A DNA stretch of 64,000 nucleotides, from positions 211,373 to 275,372 of the forward strand of contig NC_030988.1 in assembly GCF_000149955.1 (NCBI RefSeq), given 5' to 3'. The notes beneath the pieces are model-generated. The model ran no database searches, was not told where the DNA came from, and saw only the letters and a list, made by a program, of their open reading frames with translations. Below are positions 22,898-34,173 of the stretch, piece by piece. Origin of the DNA: Fusarium oxysporum f. sp. lycopersici 4287. Its lineage: Eukaryota > Ascomycota > Sordariomycetes > Hypocreales > Nectriaceae. A program made the translations under genes and the position numbers. Positions within the stretch are counted from its first letter, which is position 1. Each line of letters starts with the position of its first letter.

Positions 22898-23530
22898 TCA
22901 TCGGAACAAAGCAGGCGTTTGTAACGGCGGTTCTGTAAGCCAACCAAACTCGTTCGGCAAATAAGGTAAGGACGAATACAATGACAATCCATAGGGGTCG
23001 ATAAAAGTCGAAGCAAATGATGATGGGGGCACAAGCATGCTCTGAAGCGGATCACAAACATACATGCAGTCATTCACCAATGTTTCGTCCCAAGTTGGCA
23101 TGCCCGTAAAGCCTGTCGCAGGTATCAATTCCATACTGTCGTTGAAATTCCACGACGAGGTCTCTACTGATTGTAGAACTGGTGTACCAGGCTTGCTGCC
23201 CGCGCTGAGCTCCAACGCTGCTGGTGGTGACGAGCTCGCCTCTGGCAGCATCAGAGCCGTAGGAAGCGTTTCTTCTGCTGGTAGGATGGATTCTTGGCTC
23301 TTCTGTCTCGACTCAGGCGCCTTATCTGTACTCATGAACGACGATAAGTCTGCCGCATCGAAGACGGATGTAACGCCCTGTTCGTTTGTGACAGTAACAG
23401 TGAGGTCACAGCCTGTGAGGACAGATAGCTCATATGCCTTCTTGAAAAGCCCCTGTTTTCTCTTATTGAAGGTGGTCCGTCTGGCGCTTTCACTGGCTAT
23501 TTTCTTAATTTCGATTCTTCTACGGCCCAT
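22898..23530 (-). CDS. SRF-type MADS-box transcription factor
   Basis: The 210-aa frame from ATG 23530 opens with the MADS domain (residues 1-60). The DNA-contacting helix reads RRTTFNKRKQGLFKKAYEL, followed by the dimerisation strands DLTVTVTNEQGVTSVF. MGRRRIEIKKI at the N terminus is the SRF/MCM1 signature rather than the MEF2 type (MGRRKIxIxxI...RxVTFxKR). The remaining 150 residues are Ser/Pro-rich with no known domain, and the protein is short for an Mcm1 orthologue. Deviations inside the MADS box (SESARRTT, VTVTNEQG) suggest an accessory paralogue rather than the housekeeping Mcm1. No intron is needed in the frame. Confidence 0.85.
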   Translation of the reverse strand: MGRRRIEIKKIASESARRTTFNKRKQGLFKKAYELSVLTGCDLTVTVTNEQGVTSVFDAADLSSFMSTDKAPESRQKSQESILPAEETLPTALMLPEASSSPPAALELSAGSKPGTPVLQSVETSSWNFNDSMELIPATGFTGMPTWDETLVNDCMYVCDPLQSMLVPPSSFASTFIDPYGLSLYSSLPYLPNEFGWLTEPPLQTPALFR

Positions 23531-24613
23531 GTTGATGCAAATAAAATTAACTCAACTATTGGATTGATGCGACTCGGTCCTAAATAAGAATTTGATAGCA
23601 AAGGGAGATTGCAGCATGCTAAATTTGGTAATTTCGCTACGGTCGCGCAAAGAGACCAAGAAATAGCATGAAATAGACAAAAAGAGAGTCTATCAGGCGA
23701 ACGAAACATTGCAACTGACACATTATTGCTATTAACACCGTCGTTGTTGCTAGATCTAGAAACAAGAATTGGTACAACTAGCAACAAAACTAACAGCATG
23801 ACGACTTTCTATTTTTAGCTTCTACAAGTCTTAGCAGTTGGCTATGGGACGTCAGTGAAAGACGAGTGCCATACAGTCAAAGACCAATACCACACATTCA
23901 TTTGCAGGAACAGTCTCCATAGTCTTCTTTTCTTTTCGTCCAACCTGTTAAAACTACACGTTGCTGGCACTCAGTCGGAAACTGCAATGAAAACAACGGT
24001 ATTCATTTCTTTGACTATTTGGAACGGGCCTATGTAGACACGGGGAGCTTGCATGATCAGTAGAGGCCACAAGGGCTCCAAATATGAAGTCATGTATTTT
24101 CTCTAGGGTAGCTAATCCGTTAGGTCCCAGTTTTCTCCACCTTAGAGAACCTCTATTTTTGAGATAATTAAGTAGACCTATTTACACATCTTCCTCTGTA
24201 GCAAGAATACCTATTTTATCGCTGAATTTAACATTTGGAGCGCTTGAGGCCCGCGGAGTTATTTTTCTTATCCGAAAGGATGGCTATGTATATCAGCCAG
24301 CAGGTTGACAGGTAATGCGTCTTCTTTACTTAGAAAACCAGACTCGCAAATGCAAAACAAGACAACCCAAAGGTCCCCGCAGACCCGTTTCGCACGGTCA
24401 AATATGTACCGTATGAGAGGGGGTGATTGATTTATAGAACCATGTAGCTTATTGCTACCAATACGTAAGAGGGGCAATCTTTCATACTCTCCGCGTCTTA
24501 GGAGAACCTGGATATAATTAGATGTGTCGTCCTGACAGTAAGATGTTAAGTCTGACCTCTACAGGCACCAAAATATGTCCGATTTACTGTCGTAAACCAT
24601 AAATGTTCATGCT
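23531..24613. other. Intergenic region between divergent genes
   Basis: Holds the promoters of the MADS-box gene (-) and F-box-like paralogue B (+). The frames 23799-23497 (-) and 24477-24268 (-) have no recognisable features. No motif could be assigned with confidence. Confidence 0.45.
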
Positions 24614-25927
24614 ATGGATATACTGCCTCCAAAGGTCTATTGGACGTTGCTAGGAGATCTGCCACTCAGTGATCTATGCAACATAAGTCGATGCAGCAGG
24701 TCGCTTTGCGAGATCGCCAAACCGATGCTCTACCGTGTCCTTCACCTTAGCTTCAACGACGGAAACTTAAGATCTCAGACACTGCTACTATTAAGGACAC
24801 TGGTGTGTAACCCAGGTCTCTCCAGGTTCGTAAGGTCCATCTCTCTCGAGAACAACGGATCGGGAGGCTGGACAAAGGGACATTCGCAACTTTTAACTCT
24901 TGTACTGTCAGGTGTGAGCTTACGCCCGGAGAGAATTAGGGGGTTTTCCACAACCTCTTCCTGGGTTCCACTTGATAAATACTTTCTCAACCTCAATTCC
25001 GTAGTGTATACAGGCCACATAACGTCCGCTGAACTTGATTGGTTTCGTTGGCATCTATCGAACTGCAAACAGATATCACGTCTTCATTTATGTCTTCCTA
25101 AGCGCGGATCTAACCACCAGTTTCACCTGCTCGAGGCGACCTCTCTTGATTGTTTGAGTGAACTCTGCCTTGAACATTGTGCGTTAGAGCCTCTCCTTCC
25201 AAAACATCCATGGAGGTTGCGTTGGCTTGACCTAAGACTCTGCTCAGGTACCGAGGCCTTCATCAAGCGGTTATTATCAGGCAATCAGCTGCAATTCGTG
25301 AAAGTTCTCCGTCTTTCGGGGCGGTTATCACGAAGGACGTTTCTTTCTTTACTATTTTCCTTGGACGAAAATCATCACTTAGAACAATTATCCTTTCGTC
25401 TAGACGGTTTGCTACAACTGGCAGAAGGAGATCATAACGGCAGGTCGCTAGCTCCATTGAAACTCGGGGTTTCATTTGACGGTTTACGGTCGAGAATGCT
25501 AGGCCACCTCAAGATTCATGGCTCAAAGCTGCGATCAGTCATAGTAGATATTCGGCAAGACATAGACTTCTGCGAGCCCTCCCTATCATTCTCAATACAA
25601 GATATGGCGATTATTATCAACTCTTGTCCTTCTTTGACGTTCTTGAGTTTACCTGTCCATTTTCGTAACGTATCCTCGGACCAAGTCAGACATCTACACC
25701 ACCCAGTTAAACTTCAAGCCCTACATATGAGGGGCGACTGTGGCTCTTTCAGTGATGTGGCTAGAAATATCAGTACACTGGTCAGCGTGTTTAAATTTCC
25801 GCCAAGTTTCCAAGCCTTCGTGGGTCACGGCAAGTCGCTAAAGATTATTCACATACCGCCTTCAGGACGTTCCTTTTTTACTAGTGTTAGCAGGAGCCAA
25901 AGGTTGTCCTATTGCCTCGATTTATGA
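24614..25927 (+). CDS. F-box/leucine-rich-repeat-like protein, paralogue B
   Basis: Intronless, 437 aa. It opens MDILPPKVYWTLLGDLPLSDL, matching paralogue A (MDSLPVEIYWTLASYLCISDL). The two share landmarks along their whole length: LLLLRTL versus MLLLQTLST, GHSQLLTLVLSGVSLRPERI versus GHSQLLRSVLSAIMLTPERV, LDLRLCSGTEAFIKRLL versus LDLSLCSGAETLIKRLL, and SRRTFLSLL versus SRQTFLSLL. An F-box-like N terminus and Leu-rich body imply a substrate adaptor of an SCF-type ubiquitin ligase. Both copies lie on the same strand 11 kb apart with unrelated genes between. Similarity is moderate, so the duplication is old. Confidence 0.75.
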   Translation: MDILPPKVYWTLLGDLPLSDLCNISRCSRSLCEIAKPMLYRVLHLSFNDGNLRSQTLLLLRTLVCNPGLSRFVRSISLENNGSGGWTKGHSQLLTLVLSGVSLRPERIRGFSTTSSWVPLDKYFLNLNSVVYTGHITSAELDWFRWHLSNCKQISRLHLCLPKRGSNHQFHLLEATSLDCLSELCLEHCALEPLLPKHPWRLRWLDLRLCSGTEAFIKRLLSGNQLQFVKVLRLSGRLSRRTFLSLLFSLDENHHLEQLSFRLDGLLQLAEGDHNGRSLAPLKLGVSFDGLRSRMLGHLKIHGSKLRSVIVDIRQDIDFCEPSLSFSIQDMAIIINSCPSLTFLSLPVHFRNVSSDQVRHLHHPVKLQALHMRGDCGSFSDVARNISTLVSVFKFPPSFQAFVGHGKSLKIIHIPPSGRSFFTSVSRSQRLSYCLDL

Positions 25928-27992
25928 TCGCTCACTGTAACCAGGTGGTGTTCTGTAGGTTGAGTTGTTACAGAAGCGGCGCCAACAACGGGTGTAGATA
26001 TTAAAAGTTGAACTTTTCTTTTCCCTTTTCCCTTTTCTCTTATTGACCTAGCCATTGGTATTTAACCTCAACTAATATTCAAACTCACCCACAGACCTCT
26101 AACCGCTAGATGATTTTGTGTGTCAAGTCTCAAAATTTTCCGCTTGTAGTAAATACCTAGGCTTCAGCACTGGCAGTAGTACGACAATTTACTCTACTAC
26201 CTATAGCTATATTGCTAAATGTTGGTTGACAGTTGTTTATTTTTTACCTAGGCTAGAACGAAAATACTGTTACGTATTAATTTTCACAACTTTTATTTAA
26301 GTCAAAAATAACTAACTATAAGTCGAGGAAAATATAACTGAGTTATTAAATGAATGTTTTAATTATATATAATACTATTTCGCAAATCTCATTTTGCTTA
26401 TGTCATTGTTACTATGAACCGGTATTTACTTGTCCTACTTACGTATTCTCTAGCGCTTGGACCCCGTTATGTTCATTTACCTGTTTGCCTTGATAAAACC
26501 GATGTTGGATTGGCCAAGAAAGTGGTCCGTCAGACAACCAGAGCCCTTCACGCCCAACGTCTTTAACTGTATCCTTAGTAAGCTCTTGTATTGAAATAGA
26601 GTTCGCTAAGTAAAACTACTCTGTGCCTCGCCAGCAAGTGCCCAAATTCATAACAAACTCACACAATAGTAGATTCAACATCCAAGTATTGTTCAATTTA
26701 TTCATTCAATCTGTCATTGAATTCTCAAAGTTCATGTGCTTCACGGCAAGGCGTCTTGTACAGAGCTAGGTTTACAAGGCTCCGTGAGTCCTCAGGTCTG
26801 TGAATAGCACATCATGCCAAGGGTAAAGAGTCGACATACCAGATGCCTGTGGTCATCAGGGTGGCCCGAGAATATAATAATGGTATTTAAACGCTCAGTA
26901 TCCATTAGAGTACCTTCCTTCATTTTCTACTGATGTAGATAATCAGTCTCTGAAGTGAAGTTCTTTCCAATCTCAGAGAAATATGGGAAGTGCAAAAATA
27001 ATAGTCTGAAGGAACATCTTACATCGTGTGATCAAGTCAGCAATCGCCAAGTGACCTGCTAGTCCACGTCGCCCTGTCGGCTCCTTTGAAATTACTGTAG
27101 TCCGTAGTATACAGAGTACATTCGTCTTCCTGTTTGAAGTAAGATGATCTCTATTGACCTTCCTCGCCCAGTTTAGATATAGAACACGATGATTTCTACG
27201 TGAGTTATATGGCTGGAATGTCAACATCAGCCATCCGCAAGTGAATAGTTTACTTCTTACTCTGTCTGGTCCAGGACCCAATAGCTATCCATAGTTGCGG
27301 TCCGCTGAAGCCCTCAAAGAGGAAAATATGATTGGATAACGCTATACATTTCAGTAGGGGTCTGCATAGATGTTTGGATTGGTAATGACTCCATGAGATT
27401 AGTAGCCCGAAACGCTTGTTCTCGTAATGAGTAGCTAAATTAATGGTCTCATGCGATAATTGGTCTCACTAATTCCGCACAACAACTATCATAAAGCCTA
27501 TCATGTGGCGGCAATAGAGTAGAAGACTTATTCTGGAATACATGTCGATACGATCTACTTCTCCTAAGCACAGGTGGCATGATTCCGTGATTATTATAAG
27601 CTCTGCAGGAGGTCATTCGCTACTCTAAAGGGATCGGCTACTATCACGCTCGTTTTAGGAAGGTATCATGCATAGCTAGCTTGTATTTCCAGATCGTGAA
27701 CATGGATACACAGGAAACCTTCCTCTTCGACTTTGATCGATCGGCAGACCTTCAGGTGACGCTTTCTGGGACTAATATTGATTTTGTCCTTAGTATGAAT
27801 AGCAAGAATGAGGAACACATTGCCATAGAAAGAGAGTATATGCCCATCTTGATACATAGCACTCTGCACCTTCTATCGATAAGGTAACACAATCAACAAG
27901 GGCTATACTATTTGAAGTTCTTGACTCACTATCTCAACTAATCCAGCATTCCGTAGGTATCGACTATGATTACTCGCATGATTCTCGATTTA
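25928..27992. other. Long non-coding stretch, partly very AT-rich
   Basis: Starts with pyrimidine tracts (cttttcttttcccttttccc, about 26014-26037). Bases about 26120-26400 are strongly AT-rich with repeated tta/taa runs. The frames at 27281-26973 (-) and 27681-27887 (+) show no domain. It may contain decayed repeats, but none can be classified by eye. Confidence 0.45.
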
Positions 27993-29535
27993 TCACTGTT
28001 TCCTTCCCTCTACCCTGACCTTTAATTCTTCGAATTCTTTGTCCCAATTCAACATGGAGCCGTTGCCGCCTTGCTGGATCTTTCTCCGCTTGTTAGGTAA
28101 TCTACGTGCTCTAGCCCTTTTCATGTAAAATCTTAAGTAAAAACTCAATAACTGATCTGCTCTCTCCCTGCCCCATGCCTCGGCCAAGACCGTTCTTGTC
28201 CAGATTGACGGTTCCTTTTCGTTATCCAACCGCGCAAGTAGACTAACCGAGCCACGGGCGCCTACTGCAATGTGTTGGACATGGAAACTCCGGAGCTTTA
28301 TTTCACGAAGGCAATCTCCATCTCTCCTCCTAAGCTCTCTGCCCTTGTCCCCCGTAAGCTTTTTCTCTATCTCGGAGGAGCTTCGCNNNNNNNNNNNNNN
28401 NNNNNNNNNNNNNNNNNNNNNNNNNNNNNNNNNNNNNNNNNNNNNNNNNNNNNNNNNNNNNNNNNNNNNNNNNNNNNNNNNNNNNNNNNNNNNNNNNNNN
28501 NNNNNNNNNNNNNNNNNNNNNNNNNNNNNNNNNNNNNNNNNNNNNNNNNNNNNNNNNNNNNNNNNNNNNNNNNNNNNNNNNNNNNNNNNNNNNNNNNNNN
28601 NNNNNNNNNNNNNNNNNNNNNNNNNNNNNNNNNNNNNNNNNNNNNNNNNNNNNNNNNNNNNNNNNNNNNNNNNNNNNNNNNNNNNNNNNNNNNNNNNNNN
28701 NNNNNNNNNNNNNNNNNNNNNNNNNNNNNNNNNNNNNNNNNNNNNNNNNNNNNNNNNNNNNNNNNNNNNNNNNNNNNNNNNNNNNNNNNNNNNNNNNNNN
28801 NNNNNNNNNNNNNNNNNNNNNNNNNNNNNNNNNNNNNNNNNNNNNNNNNNNNNNNNNNNNNNNNNNNNNNNNNNNNNNNNNNNNNNNNNNNNNNNNNNNN
28901 NNNNNNNNNNNNNNNNNNNNNNNNNTCGTCAGTTGTTTGACTCTCATCAGTCGTTTGACTCTCATCAGTCATTTGACTCTCATCAGTCGTTTGACTCTCG
29001 CCACTCCCGTCACTCTCGTCACTCCCGTCACTCCTGTCACTCTCGCCACTCTCATCACTCTCGTCACTCTCGTCACTATCGTCAGTCTTTTGACTCCCGT
29101 CACTCTCGTCACTCTCGTCACTCTCGTCAGTTGTTTGACTCTCATCAGTCGTTGGACTCTCATCAGTCGTTTGACTCTCATCAGTCGTTTGACTCTCGCC
29201 ACTCCCGTCACTCCCTTCACTCCCTTCACTCTCTTCACTCTCTTCACTCTCGTCACTCTCTTCACTCGCTTCACTCGCTTCACTCCCTTCATTCTCGTCA
29301 CTCTCTTCACTCGCTTCACCCTCCTCAACGGTATTAACGCTGTGTTCATCACTACCATACCGACGAACACTCGTCGTCAGCTCTCTGGCCCGTACCTTTA
29401 TCAGTTGATACGAATGAGTCTTCTTGCATAGTGAGTTACTATTTCCACTTCCAAATCTGACGCGGATCTGTTTCTCGGACTTACTTGGTTTTTGTATTAC
29501 AGTCTTTTGGGGCCACCCCAGCCCATTACGTTTCT
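27993..29535 (-). CDS. Gap-broken gene for a Ser/Asp/Glu-repeat protein (partial)
   Basis: Left of the gap, a minus frame is open from 28386 to a stop at 27993 (131 codons), ending in a basic segment (FYMKRARARRLPNKRRKIQ) and a charged tail. Right of the gap, a minus frame is open from an acceptor-like gaaagtag (about 29540) to the gap, about 200 codons. It reads QKPSKSEKQIRVRFGSG and KVRARELTTSVRRYGSDEH, then a long acidic run of DES and TDESQT units. The two parts may be one protein with an acidic repeat core and a basic, possibly nuclear, C terminus. No start codon lies in the right-hand frame, so an upstream exon is needed. The two frames differ across the estimated gap, so joining them is an inference. 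No family is recognised. Confidence 0.45.
28387..28925. other. Assembly gap (539 N) inside a repeat tract
   Basis: 539 undetermined bases directly bordering the minisatellite, so the repeat itself is the likely cause of the gap and its true length is uncertain. Confidence 0.99.
28926..29329. repeat. Coding-phase minisatellite of 9-bp and 18-bp units
   Basis: On the minus strand the tract is built of 9-bp gacgagagt-like units (variants gacgggagt, gaagagagt, ggcgagagt) and 18-bp actgatgagagtcaaacg units. All unit lengths are multiples of three. The minus frame encodes Asp-Glu-Ser and Thr-Asp-Glu-Ser-Gln-Thr repeats. Because of the periodicity other frames are open too, on both strands. The acidic reading is favoured because it joins to open flanking sequence on the right. 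Confidence 0.9.
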
Positions 29536-30591
29536 ACTTTCTATTTTTTCTAGTAGTTAAAAACACCCTTCGCGTCCAAATCTAAAGCTTCTTAATATAA
29601 CCTCCGTGGGCTTTGTTTATGTATAGAAAGGTAGGGAGTTGATGAGGGAAGTTATCAATAATAACGAGCATGCTTATTATCCAAGATCTATGTCATTACT
29701 CACTTGGATAGATGTGCGGTGGTTAAAAGGTCGCTGCCCATCAATTGCCTGGTGCCTGACACATTTCAACCATCGTACTTCGTAATAATGTAGTAGCCGC
29801 CGCATCATTACCCCATCAGTTGAACAACAGTAGAAAGAATCATAGGAGCAAATGTCAAAGGCAGAGGCAAGACAAGATGCAGGCCAATCGCGTGCGTTTG
29901 CATTATGAATTGGAATGAGTGTAGTCTGAAAATTGGGCAGAAGGTCAAAAGTACGAAGTTATTCTTCAGCCTCCCGGTCATAATATATGTCAATAATGTA
30001 CCTTGCAGGCTAAGTCGAAGAACACTTATCTATAACCGTGAAAAGAAATCTGAGAGTCGTTTCACACAGCGATCACGCCGAGTATTGATTGACATGTAAC
30101 CTGAATCAAGAGACATACCGTCCTAAGCTATATGTATCAAGTTACAAGCGAATATATATTTTTGATACTATTAGGCACTAGGAAATTCCCCTGCCATGAT
30201 AGACCCACAATCCAAGAGTCATTTCCACATGTAACGTCTATGCATCAGATACTTGCTACATGTACCAAACATGCTCTGAAAACAGCATCTAAGTGTCGGC
30301 GCAAAAGTAGCTGAACTTCTGACACACATTGTAGAATGTTAATGCATTCTAGGATTGGTGATGTGACAAGCACTTGGTATGTATGAATGGTGCGAAGCTC
30401 AAGAGCTGTTTTCGCGCGAACTCCACAGCGAAAAACCAAGCCTCAAATCTTCTTAGACATGACCATGCTAGATTAGAAAGTCCCCACTACTGGCTGAACA
30501 AAGAGAGCCCGATGTCGAAAAGGAAGCCGAATCTGTTCAGCAGCCCCTCTGGGCGACAGTCCGGAACATGCTAATGGGCTTTTTTGCGCAC
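29536..30591. other. Intergenic region
   Basis: Should contain the 5' exon and promoter of the acidic-repeat gene, but no exon could be fixed. Other short frames have no recognisable content. Confidence 0.4.
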
Positions 30592-31992
30592 TTATATGAT
30601 AGGTGCAAATATACCAGCGACTGCAACAGCCATGTGTACCCCGAAACGAGAAGCACCAGCGGTGACCTCGGCGCCACGGGCAGCACCACCTGGTTGCTGG
30701 TATGGGACAATAGCAGAAGGCTGGCTCTTACTGGAGATGATATCAGCCAACACAGCGTCAGACTTTTTGAACAGAGCCGGATCATGGACCTTGTCGGGTT
30801 TACGGTCGGTAGAGTACGTGATAGGCTTATCACTACCAGTGGCGACGACAGTGTCGGGAAGAGTAGTCTCAGGAGTGGTCTCAGCAAGGGAGTAATCGCA
30901 AGCACAGCTAGGAGCACTAGTGCCATATTGGGTGACAGTGTGAGGATTGGTGGAGTAGACAGTTCTGGTGATATAGACGGTGCTGCGCCTCGGAGGGTCA
31001 TAGCCCGCAGTTTCGGAGGGCTGATTCTCGGGGATTCGGTAGACAGTAGTCGAGACAGGATATGTGCTGCTAGTGGCAGAACCATAAGGACAGTCTGTGA
31101 TGGAAAGAGGGCATTTGGTCACGATGTAAAGCTCCGTAGTGTAGAAGGTCTTAGTGGTATACCCATGATTGGTAGCCATTGGGGGCCTCTGCTGAGTGAT
31201 GGGATAAACAGCGGTCGAGATGGCACTGGTCTCAGTTACAGTATAGAAACCTTCAGAGCCACTGGAGCAATCTTTAGCGTAGTCAGGACACTTTGGGTAT
31301 GTATTGACAGCAGTGGTGTAAACGGTCTTGGTGGTATAGGAGCCAATAGAGTAAGACGTCTTGGAGTTGTAGGAACCGCCAGTCTCTGTGGGAGTAGTGA
31401 AGATATCTTCTGAGCTGGTCTCGGTTCCGGTCTTAGCAGAAGCGGTAGCCTTGGTTTCAGTCTCGGTAGAAACGATTCCATATCCGGCAGGCGCAGACCA
31501 ACTGTGAGTCGATGCGGGCGAAGACTCTGTGCTAGTTTCGAACTTAATCCCGGTACTGGTGGTGACGGAGGAGCCTGTGGCAGAATCACTACCACTATCC
31601 TTCGCAGTTGAGTCTGGTCCCTCCTCGCCAATTCTAGTGGTGATCACGCCAGGTGTAGTGGTAGAGTCAACGTATTGGTCAGTACTACCGATGGTGCTCG
31701 GAATAGACTGAATAGCGGTACCCAAGCCTTGGGTCTTGGCCACCGACGTCTCGATGGAGGTTTCAGAGACCATGCAGTCGCAGACGCTTCTAAGGGCTTC
31801 ACGGTCACCGTTGCAAGCTGCAGGAATCTCGCAAGTCTCATAGCTCCCACAAATAGAGTAACCGAGGGTGTAGACAGCTCGGTAGCAGGGGTCCACAGGT
31901 TCACACTCGCAAGGCTCGTCGTAGCCGGAAGTCGTACCAAAGGTTGTAGAGGCTAGGCCCAAGGCCATGACTAGGATGGCGCCCCTGATCAT
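30592..31992 (-). CDS. GPI-anchored, Ser/Thr-rich cell-wall protein with threefold repeats
   Basis: 466 aa from ATG 31992, intronless. A signal peptide (MIRGAILVMALGLASTTFG) is followed by an eight-Cys module (about residues 28-75, CECEP to CDCM) and a Ser/Thr-rich stalk of about 330 residues. The stalk holds three related segments: YTTKTVYTT...KCPDYAKDC...STAVYPI, YTTKTFYTT...KCPLSITDC...STTVYRI, and the weaker YITRTVYSTNPHTVTQYG. The C terminus has small residues (GGAARGAEVTAGAS) and a hydrophobic tail (VHMAVAVAGIFAPII), as expected for GPI attachment. The Cys module does not follow the CFEM spacing. The protein is likely wall-linked and heavily O-glycosylated, possibly adhesin-like; the exact role is unknown. 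Confidence 0.75.
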   Translation of the reverse strand: MIRGAILVMALGLASTTFGTTSGYDEPCECEPVDPCYRAVYTLGYSICGSYETCEIPAACNGDREALRSVCDCMVSETSIETSVAKTQGLGTAIQSIPSTIGSTDQYVDSTTTPGVITTRIGEEGPDSTAKDSGSDSATGSSVTTSTGIKFETSTESSPASTHSWSAPAGYGIVSTETETKATASAKTGTETSSEDIFTTPTETGGSYNSKTSYSIGSYTTKTVYTTAVNTYPKCPDYAKDCSSGSEGFYTVTETSAISTAVYPITQQRPPMATNHGYTTKTFYTTELYIVTKCPLSITDCPYGSATSSTYPVSTTVYRIPENQPSETAGYDPPRRSTVYITRTVYSTNPHTVTQYGTSAPSCACDYSLAETTPETTLPDTVVATGSDKPITYSTDRKPDKVHDPALFKKSDAVLADIISSKSQPSAIVPYQQPGGAARGAEVTAGASRFGVHMAVAVAGIFAPII

Positions 31993-34173
31993 TTTGGTGG
32001 ATCGATAGAATGCGAAGGTATGGCTGCGACAATGAACAAAACAACTGCAGAGGAACCTAAAAAGAAGGGATCATCTATCGACGCAACCGACAAGCAGGGG
32101 CTGAAGAAGGATGGATAAAAAATAACAGTCGTCGAAGGTTGGATTCCTCTGTTTAGATTGCAACAAAAGCGGAGGGCCTCTTGCCTGCCTCCCTTCTACC
32201 CTTTGTCTTCCTCCGGAGTGCTCTCTTACACTCCTGTCCGACACGAGCAGTTGTTACACATGTGCACCCACCGCACTAAAGATCCAACCTAGCCTCCCCG
32301 TGTTACGGCGTGAGTAATGGGGTTTGATTTGGCAGACGCTCGGGTCATTACGGATTGGAAGTGCTGTCAAAAGCATGCGTCATGTAGAAGTGTTTTCCCA
32401 TAAATCCTTGACGTGGTTATCCGTTTCGATCGATGACTTGGCCCCTAAAGGCATGATTCACACTTGGATTTACATGCTAGGCAAACGATGTGGCAAAACT
32501 AAACTTGCTTTGCGCAAGGATGCGGAGCCATGCAGATATCGATTAGGAGTGAATTGACTGACGCATATATTCACACTTCAAACATTATCACCTGCGTAGC
32601 CGTGGAGCCAAAGTGGAGTTAGGGGTCTGGTTATTGTAAAAATAGATCTTAGGATAGAGCAGTCATAAGTGGTACGATTTAAGACCATAGCTGTTACCAG
32701 TTCCGTTATGCCTGGTCGCGCGGCGACCTTTCTATTACCACATTTACCTTGCCTTTGTTATAACGTCCTCATTTGTGAATACACCACATCACACCGGAGC
32801 GTCAAAGAAAGATGACGGATCGTGGGAGAGCTGCAATATCGAATGGAGACGTCGAAAGTGTTGTCCGATATATCGATCCGCATCTTCTCAAAAAAAAGAC
32901 TATCATTCCTCATTCAAGCCCAAGGGCCTCGGGGCTACACCAAGAAAAACCACAAGGCCTGATACCAACCGTCAATAGCGGTTTACCCACCGCGTCTGCT
33001 TGTGAAATGGCCGATGAGGGTCTTAGTTGCGAACATCAAAAGCTTCGAGGTCACATAGATAATCCGCTTCAGAACCGGTACTGTATTGCTTCCCTTTTGT
33101 CTCTTCATATTGTAATAGGGAGTTACTTACCAAGTTAGGATTCGCCACATAGAACGGTCTTCGTTCTCGGGGACATCACCCTTAAGCCGCTCTGTATCAT
33201 TGCTGGCTTGCCCAGGAAGACCGAGTGAAGCATATTCGACTCAGTGCAGTTTACATTCTAAGGACTTTCAGAAGAGAGATTGGCGAATGAGCTTGGCTAC
33301 GATTCTTAATCCCATGGAAAAAAAATAAGTCATTATGAAAAATGGTTTATTCTACTTTTAGATTAACTAGGGAATATTGGATATTTAGAATCGCTATAAG
33401 AGTATTATTGCCTATATGCTCTCTTGTGTAGCTAGTGAGGCTGGCTCTTGTTAAATTCTACGCAATTGGAGCACCACATAGGCTGGTTTCCTCTGATGAT
33501 AAGCTGTTTGTCTTTTTTCTTTCTCGAAATTAACATAACCCGTATCAGGTCGGCAATACTGCTTGCCACATCGGCGTGCATTTATTCATCCCTGCGACCT
33601 GCAAGTTCCTGATCTGAAGTGGAGCCACTCGACCCAGTTTCACGTCTTGGCATCTAGTTGGCCGGGCTGAGGGTATTGAAGAATCTTGAAGCCTTGTTAC
33701 AGTGACCTAATAATCAAGTATAATGTAACAGTTGCATTTATTTCACAAGTGGAGCTGTAATCAGCTTCATACGTCTGTGAAAGTCTACCCCTTCAAGGGG
33801 TTGCTAAGTCGACATCTAATCTTATTGTATCGCTGCTCGCAGCTGCTGTTAGAGCACCTATCCAACATATTGTTGCCGCTGTCGCTTCCCTTCAACCAAA
33901 ACGGTCGCTTATGGTCACGATAACCTTAACGCTTTTGTATTAGCCTATGATACATTGTGGTCCGGGCCCGGCGCCAGTAATCCTTCATTAGAACACCGCC
34001 AAAAGTGTCCAAAACCGGCCTAGGCGGGGTGCAGATTCGGCGTTTCTGATGGCGTGTAAAGCTCTACCCGCTGACTGACTTGTAGGTCATAAATAGCTTT
34101 AAGGGTCAGATTGCAAACTGCCTTTAACTAAGTCCTTCTCGTTACTTTACACGGCCCGTTCAATCACTTTTCT
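31993..34173. other. Intergenic region
   Basis: The first 300 bases are the promoter side of the wall-protein gene, with C/T-rich tracts (about 32178-32235). Short frames at 32324-33138 (+) and 33732-33923 (+) lack recognisable features. Bases 33317-33400 are AT-rich. Confidence 0.45.

Noticed and set aside
28270..29431. Plus-strand and second minus-strand frames through the minisatellite (Ser-His, Leu-Thr or Arg-Val-Lys repeats)
   Set aside because: A 9-bp repeat keeps several frames open by periodicity. The acidic minus frame has better flanking continuity, so the others are treated as shadows.
30568..31413. 281-codon plus-strand frame opposite the wall-protein gene
   Set aside because: It is antisense to a protein with signal peptide, ordered repeats and GPI tail; its own translation shows no domain.
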